Numbered from the stretch's first letter, positions 1 through 7,206 are shown. The stretch: DNA of 64,000 nucleotides from Pseudoclavibacter triregionum (GCA_910822395.1 OU365335.1:1302001-1366000), one strand, 5' to 3'. Made by a program: numbers and translations. The notes: a model not told the origin generated them from the letters alone.

Positions 1-2
1 TG

Positions 3-599
3 TGGTCCGCCGGAGACAACATCCTTCCCTTGTCGTTCCGCACGATCGAGAATGCGACTGATGCCGCACTCAATCTGTTGTTGGATGTCGTGACGCGTGG
101 GCGTCTCGGAGTGTCGTCGTTCGGGCGAGAGGCAGCGATCGCCAGGCTCGGGCTTGATCGTGAGCGGTTCCTGGCCGAGCAGGATCGAGTCCTGCAACCG
201 ATAGTCGCCGGGCTGCGCGCGGGGAGAGCACCTGCTGACGCGCTCAATGAACTCCGAAATGCGATCAGGGATCTCGGTGTCACTCGGCCGCGTCGCCTTG
301 GTTCGGCCGCAGAGGCTGAACGGGTCGCACAAGTCGAGCGTCTCGCGGCGCGACTTGTCAAGGATTCGGTTGTTCCCGGCATGACCGTCTTCCAGGCGAA
401 AGGACGTGAGTGGGAGCGTGTTGGCGTCATCCTCACCAGGGCGCAGCGCGCGCTCTTGTCCACCGGGCTGCACGAGCTCGAGGACGAGCACTGCGTCGTC
501 TACGTCGCCCTTACACGAGCAAGGCGTGAATGCATTCAACTTGACGGAGACCCAGCACTGGATGAGGGCACGCTCGACATACCCGCGGACGACGATTGA
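3..599 (+). CDS. UvrD/Rep-type DNA helicase, C-terminal end only (gene runs off the left edge)
   Basis: The reading frame is open from the first bases, so the true start lies outside the window; the TTG at 30 is only an internal codon. The last 199 residues carry two C-terminal signatures of superfamily 1 helicases: a 'TVFQAKGREWERVGVI' stretch, matching the motif with SKGLEW in UvrD/PcrA, and 'VVYVALTRARRECI', matching the YVALTRA motif VI that contacts ATP. Such proteins unwind DNA during repair, or act in phage-defence islands alongside nuclease partners. The base composition is lower in GC than the genes right of 5.5 kb, in keeping with the island context. Whether this is a housekeeping UvrD or a defence helicase cannot be decided from the tail alone. 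Confidence 0.75.
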   Translation, partial: WSAGDNILPLSFRTIENATDAALNLLLDVVTRGRLGVSSFGREAAIARLGLDRERFLAEQDRVLQPIVAGLRAGRAPADALNELRNAIRDLGVTRPRRLGSAAEAERVAQVERLAARLVKDSVVPGMTVFQAKGREWERVGVILTRAQRALLSTGLHELEDEHCVVYVALTRARRECIQLDGDPALDEGTLDIPADDD

Positions 600-646
600 C
601 CTACAGAGCAAGCACACGTTGTACGGGCTTAGCGCTAGCATGGTTG

Positions 647-669
647 GGTACGCAGGCCAATTGCGTACC
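647..669. promoter_or_regulatory. Inverted repeat, likely operator of the truncated AbiEi antitoxin gene
   Basis: Perfect 8-bp arms GGTACGCA (647-654) and TGCGTACC (662-669) are separated by 7 nt, and a further related half-site (GTACGGTA) follows at about 678-685. The right arm overlaps a candidate -35 (TTGCGT, 661-666), with a -10-like TATTGT at 683-688. AbiEi antitoxins are known to repress their own operons by binding inverted repeats in the promoter, so this probably is the old binding site of the antitoxin stub that begins at 703. That role is inferred. Confidence 0.5.
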
Positions 670-702
670 ACTTACAGTACGGTATTGTCGCGAGATGAAC
701 CT

Positions 703-845
703 GTGGGTTATCGCCAGGATCTGTGGGAGATTGCCGCATCCCGCAACGGTGTAGTGACCGTCGCCGAGGCGGAGGACGCGGGCGTGCCCGCCGTCGAGGT
801 GCGAAAGCTCGCTGCTCGCGGCGCTCTCCGCGGATACGGCGAACC
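703..845 (+). pseudogene. AbiEi-type antitoxin, N-terminal fragment truncated by IS21 remnant
   Basis: Read from GTG 703 (TTG 685 is also in frame), the fragment contains 'DLWEIAASRNGVVTVAEAED' followed by 'VPAVEVRKLAARGALRGYG'. This is the typical N-terminal winged-helix domain of type IV antitoxins of the AbiEi family. The similarity stops at about 845, exactly where the IS21-type remnant begins on the other strand, so the rest of the antitoxin and any partner toxin are missing. The AbiEi gene at 1402 is a different, complete copy with a diverged N-terminus. This is a dead fragment; the operator and promoter in front of it may still be active. Confidence 0.6.
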
Positions 846-980
846 CCCGGGGACACGGTCACCGTTCAGGTATGAACGGATGGTCTTGCGGTCATGGCCG
901 GTGCGACGAGCGATCTCACTGATCGTCATCCCCTGCCGTTTCAGAGCGTGGATGTCCACGCTGCTCCTCTCTGAAAGCAT
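846..980 (-). pseudogene. istA: IS21-family istA transposase, 5' fragment
   Basis: On the minus strand, from ATG at 980, the first 45 residues are an IstA-like N-terminus: 'MLSERSSVDIHALKRQG' then 'TISEIARRTGHDRKTIRSYL', the helix-turn-helix that begins IS21-type transposases. Similarity ends after 'DRVPG' at 846. The DDE catalytic domain and the helper ATPase IstB are absent, so the element cannot move by itself. It lies between an AbiEi stub and the IS terminal repeats. Confidence 0.7.
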
Positions 981-988
981 GAGGAACA

Positions 989-1044
989 GGGCCTCCCTCG
1001 GAAGCTGGTGTGTGGTCAGAGACCACCAGCATCGAGGGAGGCCC
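989..1044. repeat. Long hairpin in the leader of the IS21-type istA remnant
   Basis: GGGCCTCCCTCG (989-1000) and its exact complement CGAGGGAGGCCC (1033-1044) form a 12-bp stem, and an inner pairing of GCTGGTG with CACCAGC lengthens it. It lies just in front of istA on the minus strand. It may limit read-through transcription into the transposase gene; this role is inferred. Confidence 0.6.
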
Positions 1045-1401
1045 GCCTCATGAGACGGAGCGACCCAGGGCGGGGAATTTCAATGAGCAGAAGTGGGGAG
1101 TTTCAGTGAGCGCCGTCAGCGTCGGGGTCGGCGGATCGGATGCCCCTCACCCATCCTGCCAACTGCTACACCAGATTCATCTTGGTATGCCAGTGCCTCG
1201 ATCACGTTGGTGGGATCGGATGTGGTCCGACCGATGGCAGGCCCTCGTCTCTCAAGCGCTGCGACGAGAGCTGGTCGGAGAGCAGGACATCCATACGCGG
1301 AGGGCTTCATTCGGAAGCTGTTGACCAGCGCAAGAAGAACGTGTGACCAGGGGTGGATAAAAACCGCACACACCAGAGTGAGCTGTGCAAGGATTGTATC
1401 C

Positions 1402-1992
1402 ATGAAGGAGTTGGATGACTCGCTCCCGTCGACGTTCACGACGGAGGCCGCGCGGGCGCACGGTGTGCATCCGCGAGATCTGTATGCCTGGCGAGATGGC
1501 GGGCAGATCATCGAGCTCTCGCGTGGGGTCTTCCGTCGAGCAGACGCGTCCCCGGCGTCGTACCCCGACATGATCGCGGTGGCGCACCGCGCTCCTCGCG
1601 CGATTGTGTGCTGTATCTCCGCGGCAGCGATCCACGAGCTGACGGACGAGATGCCGGCGTCGGTGCAGATCGCGGTTCCCAACCGGTCGCATACGCCGGC
1701 GATCACTTACCCGCCTGTGACGGTGTTTCGCTTCGATGAGACCACGTTCGAGCTCGGTTTGACCGCGTTCGAGGCGGGGCCGGGGGAGCCCGTGCGCATC
1801 TACGACGCGGCGAGGACTGTGGTGGATCTCATGCGGTTCCGGAGACGCCTTGGCGAACCGATCGCGCACGCCGCGCTTCACCGATACCTGGCAGTGCCGA
1901 ACTCGAAACCGGCACTGCTGCTGGACTACGCGGAGGCGCTGGGGACTTTTGGGCCGATGCGCGCTGCGCTCGATGTTGCGAGTGCCCGATGA
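1402..1992 (+). CDS. abiEi: AbiEi family antitoxin of a type IV toxin-antitoxin system
   Basis: This 196-residue protein starts at ATG 1402. The N-terminal 50 residues form a winged helix ('FTTEAARAHGVHPRDLYAWR' then 'IIELSRGVFRRAD'). The rest is the AbiEi C-terminal domain, ending in 'RIYDAARTVVDLMRFRRRLG' and 'LLLDYAEALG'. AbiEi binds DNA to repress the operon and counters the AbiEii nucleotidyltransferase without binding it, which defines type IV systems. Its TGA overlaps the ATG of the toxin (ATGA, 1989-1992), so the two are translationally coupled. A short palindrome GGATTGTATCC lies directly in front of the start. The 283 nt between the IS remnant and this gene hold no recognisable gene. 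Confidence 0.88.
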   Translation: MKELDDSLPSTFTTEAARAHGVHPRDLYAWRDGGQIIELSRGVFRRADASPASYPDMIAVAHRAPRAIVCCISAAAIHELTDEMPASVQIAVPNRSHTPAITYPPVTVFRFDETTFELGLTAFEAGPGEPVRIYDAARTVVDLMRFRRRLGEPIAHAALHRYLAVPNSKPALLLDYAEALGTFGPMRAALDVASAR

Positions 1993-2948
1993 GTCGCCCC
2001 ACGCGAGAGAGCGCCGCAGGGCGCGCATACCTCGACCTGCAGAACCAGGCTCGCCGCCAGAACCGTGGCACCCAGGAACTGCTCACGATGTACATCGTCG
2101 AGCGGTGGCTGTCGCGGATGTCGCGCTCACCGTACGCCGAGGACTTTATCCTGAAGGGCGGGATGCTGCTGGCTTCCTTCGGCACCCGCCGTCCCACGGT
2201 CGACGCCGACGCCCTCGCGCGCAACATGGCCTCTGACGAAGAGACCGTGGCCCGCCGCGTCGCTGACATCGCCGCGATCGAAGACCCAGACGGCGGCGTG
2301 GAGTTCCTGCCCGACACGGCCACCACTGCGGTGATTCGTGATGACGCGCTGTATTCCGGCGTGCGGGTGACGATGACGGCACGGCTCGTGACAGCGCAGG
2401 TCAAGCTACGGCTCGACATCAACTTCGGCGACCCCGTCACGCCGGCCCCGCGAACAGTCGTGCTGCCGTCGCTGCGGCCGGACGCTGCGCCGATCCGCGT
2501 CCTGGGCTACCCGATCGAGACGGTACTCGCAGAGAAACTCGTCACCGCGATCGAACTGGGACGAGCGAATACGCGCGTGCGTGACTTCGCTGACATCCAT
2601 GTCTTGACCGGCACACAGGCTCTCCAGTGCGGGCAACTGCGTGACGCGCTCACGGCGACCGCAACTTTCCGCGGGACCACGTTGATTCCGTTAGCGCAGG
2701 CCGCCGAGGGGCTCGCAGTGCTCCGAGACTCAACCTATGTCGCCTACCGGAAGGGGCTCGGCGACGCAGGCGCGAGTCTGCCGGAGAGGTTCTCCGACAC
2801 CGTCGCTGTCGTTGCTGACTTCGTCGACCCGGTGCTCGATGGGCTCGATGCCAAGGCCGTGTGGAGCCCCGCCGAACGGAACTGGCACACGGCACCCGTC
2901 ACGCCGTCCGAGCCGACAGAATCCACTACAGGTACGACCGACCTGTGA
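1989..2948 (+). CDS. abiEii: AbiEii-type nucleotidyltransferase toxin
   Basis: This 319-residue protein belongs to the AbiEii/AbiGii toxin family. It shows the nucleotidyltransferase signature: a GG pair ('FILKGGMLL', G57-G58) followed by a D-x-D metal site ('VDADAL', D72 and D74), then a second strand ending 'RLDINFGD' and the family-typical 'VLGYPIETVLAEKLVTAI' and 'RVRDFADIHVL'. Toxins of this family transfer nucleotides, in characterised cases to tRNA, and cause growth arrest during phage infection. It overlaps its antitoxin by 4 nt. All catalytic positions that can be recognised are present, so the pair looks functional. Confidence 0.88.
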   Translation: MSRPTRESAAGRAYLDLQNQARRQNRGTQELLTMYIVERWLSRMSRSPYAEDFILKGGMLLASFGTRRPTVDADALARNMASDEETVARRVADIAAIEDPDGGVEFLPDTATTAVIRDDALYSGVRVTMTARLVTAQVKLRLDINFGDPVTPAPRTVVLPSLRPDAAPIRVLGYPIETVLAEKLVTAIELGRANTRVRDFADIHVLTGTQALQCGQLRDALTATATFRGTTLIPLAQAAEGLAVLRDSTYVAYRKGLGDAGASLPERFSDTVAVVADFVDPVLDGLDAKAVWSPAERNWHTAPVTPSEPTESTTGTTDL

Positions 2949-2993
2949 CGGCTTTCGTCGGGCTCAGCCGCAGCCGATCCGGTGACCACACGG

Positions 2994-4406
2994 TCAAGCC
3001 CGTATGACGCCCCGGGCGATGGCTGCGACGGCCGTGTTCAGGCTCTTGGGTCGCCGGTTCACGCGCATCGCCCCGGTGAGCAGGTTGAGTGCGTCGAGCG
3101 TGGGGCTGTCGGGGGATGGGGCGCGGTAGGGGTCCTCACGGTCGCGCCAGCCGAGGTCGAAGAGGAGCTCGCTGATGCTCGCTTCCCACAGTTCCGCGGG
3201 TGTCTCGTTCGCGACGACGGCGAGTGCCATCCATCCGGCGTGCCGCTCTGCAGGGGTTGTTCCGAGCGGGAGCCGGCCGGTGATGTGCCTCAGGATCGCG
3301 TGCGGGTCATCTCTACGTCTTGCGATGGCCTGAGTCGGAGCAATGCGGCCTTTGCGCACCGACACGAGCCCCAGTGCTCGCGCCGTGGCGCGCAGGTCCG
3401 CGACGGGCCAGGTGAGGTCTTCGCGGTTGGCCTTGCCGATCCACCATTCGGTGATGCCCGTGCGATGTGCTATCTGCTCGACGACGGCGGGTTTCAGATA
3501 GCCGGCGCCGGTGAGCGTCACGCCGTCCCCGACGACGTCGAGGAGCACTCGGAACGGCTCGGTGAGATCAGCGGCCTCGTCTGCGCTGACATCGGTCGCA
3601 CCGGAGGCAGTCGGCTTAGCGAGCGCGTTGCGCAGGCCGCGTGCGCCACGGTTCTGCGCCAGCTCAAGCAGCGACTCGAGTTCCTCGACGACCGGGATCG
3701 GCTCCGCGGTGACGGAGGTGATCAGCTCGTTCGTCTCATCGATGTCGCAGGCGTCGGGATGCCAGCCGTGGGGCAGCCACGCGCGTCCTTCCGCCGTGCT
3801 GTCGAACACCTCGGGGCGGAGGGCATCGTCGTAGTCGCTGCGCACCCAGTCGGCGAGTTCGGCGTAACCCCAGACGCCACCGCAGTCCTCGGGCGGGCAG
3901 GCGAGCTTCCCGCCGACGCACACCGGAGCCGAAGGAGGGGCGTCGAGCACCTTCTCGACGCGCAGGAGGTGCTTCCAGTCATCCCCGAAGTCGTAGTCGT
4001 ACCAGAGCCGATCACCCTCGCCGGCGACGACCTGATCGAGACGAACATCGTCTTCGAGCATCCCCTCGTCGCCCTCGTCGAGGTCGAACTGGGTGAGGAA
4101 CTCGGGAGCGTTGCGGTCATTGCTCGTGCGGAAGCGGTGCAGGTGGCTGTCGGTCCATCCCATCGCCGCCTGGATCACCTCATGCAACCGCGGCAGGAGG
4201 ATGTCACCCGGCACCTCGACACGTCGCCACACCGGCGGCTTCGTGCGCTGCAGGTCGATACGGATGCGGAAACCCCGCACCACCGAGGGGACGGGGAGGA
4301 GCTGCGGCTCGGGTCGGCGCCAGAGATCGTCCAGATGATCGTCGTCGGGGCGCAGCGCGGCGATGAACTTCTGAAGCTCCGGTGCCTCGAACTTCTCGGA
4401 TGCCAT
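2994..4406 (-). CDS. Plasmid pRiA4b ORF-3-like protein (PF07929)
   Basis: This 470-residue protein starts at ATG 4406 behind a strong AAGGAGGAA ribosome site. Residues about 45-200 are the pRiA4b ORF-3 domain: 'RIRIDLQRTKPPVWRRVEVP', 'LHEVIQAAMGWTDSHLHRF' and 'YDYDFGDDWKHLLRVEKV', then a cysteine-containing 'CPPEDCGGVWGYAEL' segment. The second half is less conserved. The family occurs in plasmids, IS1096-type elements and genomic islands; its biochemical role is not established. It converges with the AbiE toxin gene, 45 nt away. The gene fits the island but cannot be assigned a function. Confidence 0.8.
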   Translation of the reverse strand: MASEKFEAPELQKFIAALRPDDDHLDDLWRRPEPQLLPVPSVVRGFRIRIDLQRTKPPVWRRVEVPGDILLPRLHEVIQAAMGWTDSHLHRFRTSNDRNAPEFLTQFDLDEGDEGMLEDDVRLDQVVAGEGDRLWYDYDFGDDWKHLLRVEKVLDAPPSAPVCVGGKLACPPEDCGGVWGYAELADWVRSDYDDALRPEVFDSTAEGRAWLPHGWHPDACDIDETNELITSVTAEPIPVVEELESLLELAQNRGARGLRNALAKPTASGATDVSADEAADLTEPFRVLLDVVGDGVTLTGAGYLKPAVVEQIAHRTGITEWWIGKANREDLTWPVADLRATARALGLVSVRKGRIAPTQAIARRRDDPHAILRHITGRLPLGTTPAERHAGWMALAVVANETPAELWEASISELLFDLGWRDREDPYRAPSPDSPTLDALNLLTGAMRVNRRPKSLNTAVAAIARGVIRA

Positions 4407-4594
4407 CTTCCTCCTTCCGACTCGGGCGCATCACGTCGGGATACGCCATCGCGATCAATTCTCGTGGAACACGTCGGTTTCCACCCAACTGCTGGTCAGG
4501 GAAGTGCCTGGGGCCGGCGCGTGCACCGCGGCCCCACCAGGAGGGAGTCGGCACGATAGAATGAAGTCGATCCTGCTCTCCCGGAGGTGAGCAT

Positions 4595-4750
4595 ATGAAG
4601 CGCAAGGACGTCACTCGCGAGGCGCTTCATCGTGCCGCTCTGCGTTCCACGCGGGCGTCGGCAGCGTTGGAGAACAGGTCGGTGCCGGTCGGTGTCACTC
4701 GCTCTGAACGGGTCGAGCGCTTCCTCGCCGCGCGCAAGCAGCGCGTTTGA
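4595..4750 (+). CDS. Small Fic antitoxin (FicA/VbhA-like, class I inhibitory helix)
   Basis: A 51-residue ORF starts at ATG 4595 behind GGAGG (4583-4587), with a -10-like TAGAAT at 4557-4562. It contains S22-A-A-L-E26-N27, which matches the (S/T)xxxE(G/N) inhibitory motif by which class I Fic antitoxins push a glutamate into the ATP site of the partner Fic toxin. Its stop TGA shares one base with the ATG of the Fic gene (TGATG, 4748-4752), the arrangement expected for a VbhA-VbhT or FicA-FicT pair. The assignment rests on the motif, the size and the position. Confidence 0.7.
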   Translation: MKRKDVTREALHRAALRSTRASAALENRSVPVGVTRSERVERFLAARKQRV

Positions 4751-5272
4751 TGGGTGTCGATCCCGGCTACGGCGAAACGCCGGTGGACCCGGAAGAAGCA
4801 GACGCCCTCACCCCACAGGCTCGTGAGATCCTCGGCGATGCGCCGAAGAAGATCGACCTCTACGAGGCCGAGCTGACGATCAACGATGAGGTCAGCATCG
4901 CGTTTCTCGACGACATCGCCGACGGGCGACTCGTGCTCACCGATATCCTGACGGACTCGTTCCTCCGTGACCTGCACCAGAAGCTCTACGGAGACCTATG
5001 GACGTGGGCAGGCCGGTACCGAACGCGCGATCTCAACATCGGCGTCGAACCCCAGCACATCGCCGTCGAGCTCCGCGGATCGCTCGACAACATCCGGTAC
5101 CGGTGGGAGCACACCGACGACTGGACAGCACGCGAACTCGGCATCGCCGTGCATGCCGATCGACAAGCGCCGATACATCGCCTTGCTGCGTCAGTACGAC
5201 CTCACCAGAGATCCCCAACCGCTCGCCGCATTCGTGCCCGTCCAGCGGCTCGATGACGTCGAGAACCGGTGA
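4750..5272 (+). pseudogene. Fic/DOC family AMP-transferase toxin, inactivated by an internal out-of-frame deletion
   Basis: From ATG 4750 the first 136 residues are a normal Fic N-terminus ('FLRDLHQKLYGDLWTWAGRY', 'HIAVELRGSLDNIRYRW'). In intact relatives the region after 'WTARELGIAVHA' continues into the catalytic HPFxDGNGR loop. Here that loop is absent. At about 5157-5161 the sequence jumps into another frame that encodes a typical Fic C-terminus ('IDKRRYIALLRQYDLTRD', then 'LAAFVPVQRLDD', stop at 5272). The deletion therefore removed the catalytic motif and broke the frame. If translated, the product would end at 5256 with unrelated residues and could not transfer AMP. The antitoxin upstream remains intact. 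Confidence 0.75.
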
Positions 5273-5285
5273 CCAGATTGGTGAC
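5263..5285. repeat. Direct repeat GTGACCAGA, possible integrase arm-type site
   Basis: Two copies of GTGACCAGA lie 12 nt apart around 5268-5288, between the broken Fic gene and the tRNA-derived attachment core. Short direct repeats at this distance from an att core often are arm-type binding sites of tyrosine recombinases. No integrase gene is visible in the window, so this reading is tentative. Confidence 0.3.
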
Positions 5286-5434
5286 CAGAAACCCTCCCGA
5301 GAGGCGCGAATCAGCACGAATCACTGCGTAGCTGTCGGTAGCCCGCGGTAGAGTCAACCCCATGAGATCCCTGAAATCACGGGGAACTCCACCGATTCGG
5401 GGCTTCGCTCGGACAGGCCAAGCGGCTCTCAGTT

Positions 5435-5462
5435 GTTCTTGGTTCGAGTCCAGGTACCCCAG
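5435..5462 (+). other. attR: Displaced tRNA-Gln 3' end: likely attachment site (attR) of the genomic island
   Basis: The 28 nt read as the 3' part of an actinobacterial tRNA-Gln gene. A five-pair T stem, CTTGG (5438-5442) with CCAGG (5450-5454), encloses the TTCGAGT loop, followed by the 3' acceptor strand TACCCCA and discriminator G. No matching 5' acceptor, D arm or anticodon arm is found in the 80 nt before it, so it is not a whole tRNA. The tRNA terminator follows at once. This is the pattern left when an element integrates at a tRNA 3' end: the reconstituted tRNA would lie at the far, unseen left end. Confidence 0.7.
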
Positions 5463-5468
5463 CTCTCA

Positions 5469-5490
5469 CGCCCCCGCGGATGCGGGGGCG
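5469..5490 (+). terminator. Terminator hairpin behind the tRNA-Gln 3' fragment
   Basis: CGCCCCCGC and GCGGGGGCG form a perfect 9-bp stem with a GGAT loop, followed by TTCGCG rather than a long T run. It lies 7 nt after the tRNA 3' end, and is presumably the original terminator of the tRNA gene on the chromosomal side of the attachment site. Confidence 0.65.
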
Positions 5491-5571
5491 TTCGCGCATC
5501 TCGATGTCGCGCCCTCTCCCTTCCGCTACGCTGACGCCAGTCAGTTCCAGGGGGCGAGGAGGCGGGGCGCG

Positions 5572-5943
5572 GTGCGACGCGGCATTCTTCTCATCCTCGC
5601 GATCTTCGCCGAGGTCGGCGGCTCGCTCGCGCTCAAGGGCGGGCTCGAGCGCCCGTGGCTCTACGCGATCACCGTCGCCGGCTACGTGACGGCGTTCGTC
5701 CTCCTCGCGATGGTGCTCAGGCTCGGCCTCCCGCTGGGCGTCACCTACGGCATCTGGGGCGCCACCGACGTCGCGCTCACCGCCGTCGGCTCGGCGATCA
5801 TCTTCGGGGAGCCGCTCACGCCGGTCATGGTGCTCGGCATCGCGCTCGTCGCCGCCGGCGTCCTCTGCGTCGAGCTCGGCTCGCGCGACGGCGCGGTGCC
5901 CGCCGATCCGGGCCGCGCTCGAGCCGAGGGGGACGCCGGCTGA
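5572..5943 (+). CDS. SMR-family drug/metabolite exporter subunit 1
   Basis: This 123-residue, four-helix membrane protein starts at GTG 5572 behind GAGGAGG (5556-5562); longer in-frame starts would run through the attachment site and are implausible. The first helix carries the conserved membrane glutamate of small multidrug resistance proteins ('LILAIFAEVGGSLALK'), which couples proton entry to substrate export. 'LGVTYGIWGATDVALT' and 'IIFGEPLT' are further SMR motifs. It forms a pair with the following gene, whose ATG overlaps its stop (TGATG). Paired SMR genes usually encode heterodimers inserted with opposite topology, as in EbrAB and YkkCD. Substrate unknown. Confidence 0.88.
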   Translation: MRRGILLILAIFAEVGGSLALKGGLERPWLYAITVAGYVTAFVLLAMVLRLGLPLGVTYGIWGATDVALTAVGSAIIFGEPLTPVMVLGIALVAAGVLCVELGSRDGAVPADPGRARAEGDAG

Positions 5944-6263
5944 TGGCCTGGCTCTGGCTCGCGCTCGCGATCTCCTTCGAGATCCTCGGCACGCTGTCGC
6001 TCAAGCGCGCCTCCGAACGGGGCGCTCCCCGCGCCTGGTACGCGGCCGTCGTCACGGGCTACGGCATCTCGTACGCCTTCCTCGCGCTCGCGCTCGCCGA
6101 CATCCCCCTCGGCGTCGCGTACGGCATCTGGTCGGGCGTCGGCGTCGTCGCGATGGCGATCTTGGGGCGCATCCTCTTCAGGGAGCCGCTCACGTGGGTG
6201 ATGTCGCTCGGCATCGTCCTCATCGTGGGCGGCGTCCTCCTCATCGAGACCGGCGCGCACTGA
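5943..6263 (+). CDS. SMR-family drug/metabolite exporter subunit 2
   Basis: This 106-residue partner of the preceding gene has the SMR glutamate in helix 1 ('LALAISFEILGTLSLKRA') and the conserved 'PLGVAYGIWSGVGVVAM' and 'FREPLTWVMSLGIVLIVGG' segments. Start ATG 5943 shares one base with the previous stop. It is likely to assemble with subunit 1 as an asymmetric exporter of cations or small metabolites. Its 3' end overlaps the convergent MBL-hydrolase gene by 23 nt, so transcription from the two sides must collide or terminate inside coding sequence. Confidence 0.88.
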   Translation: MAWLWLALAISFEILGTLSLKRASERGAPRAWYAAVVTGYGISYAFLALALADIPLGVAYGIWSGVGVVAMAILGRILFREPLTWVMSLGIVLIVGGVLLIETGAH

Positions 6264-7008
6264 CCTCGAGCGCGCTCCGCGCCGCCGCGGCGTCCGGCCG
6301 CTCCCGCGCCGCAGCGTCCGAGGCCTCGTCGGGCAGCGCGGCGTCGCCGAGCTCCGCGGTGTCGTACGGCTGCAGGTCGAGCACCGCGGCGCCCGCTGCC
6401 TCCGCGGCGGCGCGGATGCGCGCCGCCGCGAGCTCCTTGCCGGGCCGGGCGAGCAGCATCTCGTGCACGCCGACGACGGCGCGCGGGCGGACTTCGAGGA
6501 TGTAGTCGATCGTGTCGGCGATGCGCATCCACGGCCCGTATGCCGGCACCGCGAGCGTGTCGACGGCGGCGTCGTCCGGCGCCAGGTACGCGTCGCCGCC
6601 GTAGTAGAACACGTCGTTCACGAGCACGCCGAGGTTGTCGACGCGGGGGATCGACGAGTGGATCTCCGCGTGCTCGCCGCCGTAGAAGCGGAGGCGGAAG
6701 GCCTGGAACTCGAGGCGATCGCCGGGCTTCGCGACGAGCAGCTGCGACTCCGGGACGAGGTCGAGGGCGCGGACGGCGTCGATGACGGCCGCCGTCGAGA
6801 TGACGTGGACGCCCGGGCTGCGGTCGAGGATGCGCGCGAGCTGCTCCTTCGTCCAATGGTCGTCGTGCTCGTGGGTGATGACGACGGCCGCGACGTTCGC
6901 GCACTCGGTGAGGGGCGTCGTGAACGTGCCCGGGTCGATGTAGAGCCGCTCGCCGCCGCGCTCGAGCATGAGGCAGGAGTGCTCGAGCTTCGTGAGCCGC
7001 ATCGTCAT
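6241..7008 (-). CDS. MBL-fold metal-dependent hydrolase (UlaG/RNase Z-like)
   Basis: This 255-residue protein starts at ATG 7008 behind AGAGGG; a longer in-frame ORF to 7203 lacks a good ribosome site and has a non-conserved, Arg-rich extension. Residues 45-52 'THEHDDHW' are the HxHxDH zinc-binding signature of the metallo-beta-lactamase fold; 'MRLTKLEHSCLML' is the usual N-terminal strand, and 'VVGVHEMLL' carries a late metal-ligand histidine. The family cleaves phosphodiester, lactone or related bonds; the substrate cannot be inferred. The C-terminal 40 residues are low-complexity Ala/Arg/Asp and overlap the SMR gene. Confidence 0.85.
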   Translation of the reverse strand: MTMRLTKLEHSCLMLERGGERLYIDPGTFTTPLTECANVAAVVITHEHDDHWTKEQLARILDRSPGVHVISTAAVIDAVRALDLVPESQLLVAKPGDRLEFQAFRLRFYGGEHAEIHSSIPRVDNLGVLVNDVFYYGGDAYLAPDDAAVDTLAVPAYGPWMRIADTIDYILEVRPRAVVGVHEMLLARPGKELAAARIRAAAEAAGAAVLDLQPYDTAELGDAALPDEASDAAARERPDAAAARSALEVSARRSR

Positions 7009-7177
7009 GGCCGGATCCCTCTTTCTCGCGCGCCCTCGCGCGGCAGCCGGCCGCGACCCTCGCGGCCCTCGGCGCCATCGTAGGAGAGCGCGGATCGACG
7101 GCTCCTGGCGATCGGCCGCGACCTGCGCCTCCCGAGCGGGAGCGGCGCTGGCCCGCGGCCCTCGGCGTGTCGCCGAG

Positions 7178-7206
7178 TTGACACCCCTCCGGGGGTGTGG
7201 CACAGT
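7178..7206 (+). promoter_or_regulatory. Promoter of tRNA-Glu
   Basis: A consensus -35 TTGACA (7178-7183) is followed after 17 nt by CACAGT (7201-7206). The spacer contains the inverted repeat CACCCC-tccg-GGGGTG. The transcript would begin about 60 nt before the mature tRNA. No other gene is seen between 7009 and 7268. Confidence 0.55.

Larger units (their letters stand above)
846..1118 (-). mobile_element. Remnant of an IS21-family insertion sequence (one end plus the start of istA)
   Basis: From right to left the remnant holds a likely terminus ending in CA at 1117-1118, two copies of the motif GGGGA[A/G]TTTCA[A/G]TGAGC at 1072-1088 and 1095-1111, which resemble the multiple subterminal transposase-binding repeats of IS21 elements, a strong hairpin (989-1044), and the 5' end of istA. 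The other end is missing; the left side passes directly into an AbiEi gene fragment. A deletion after insertion is the simplest explanation. Confidence 0.65.

Noticed and set aside
1119-1401. Weak likeness of a short frame near 1290 (PYAEGFI) to the AbiEii segment PYAEDFI
   Set aside because: Only seven residues agree, no further similarity follows, and the frame is not continuous; treated as chance.
2982-4559. Plus-strand ORF of 525 codons opposite the pRiA4b-like gene
   Set aside because: The minus-strand frame has conserved PF07929 motifs and a strong ribosome site; the plus frame has none.
5362-5440. Possible whole tRNA ending at 5462
   Set aside because: No 5' acceptor strand complementary to TACCCCA, no D arm and no anticodon arm of the right spacing could be found; only the T arm and 3' acceptor fit.
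5362-5571. In-frame N-terminal extension of the first SMR gene from ATG 5362, with a TAGAGT box 7 nt upstream
   Set aside because: It would run through the tRNA fragment and terminator and add 70 unrelated residues before a complete SMR protein. GTG 5572 has a good ribosome site.
7009-7203. N-terminal extension of the MBL-fold hydrolase to 7203
   Set aside because: The added residues are Arg/Ala-rich and lie in front of a normal family start at 7008, which has an AGAGGG ribosome site.
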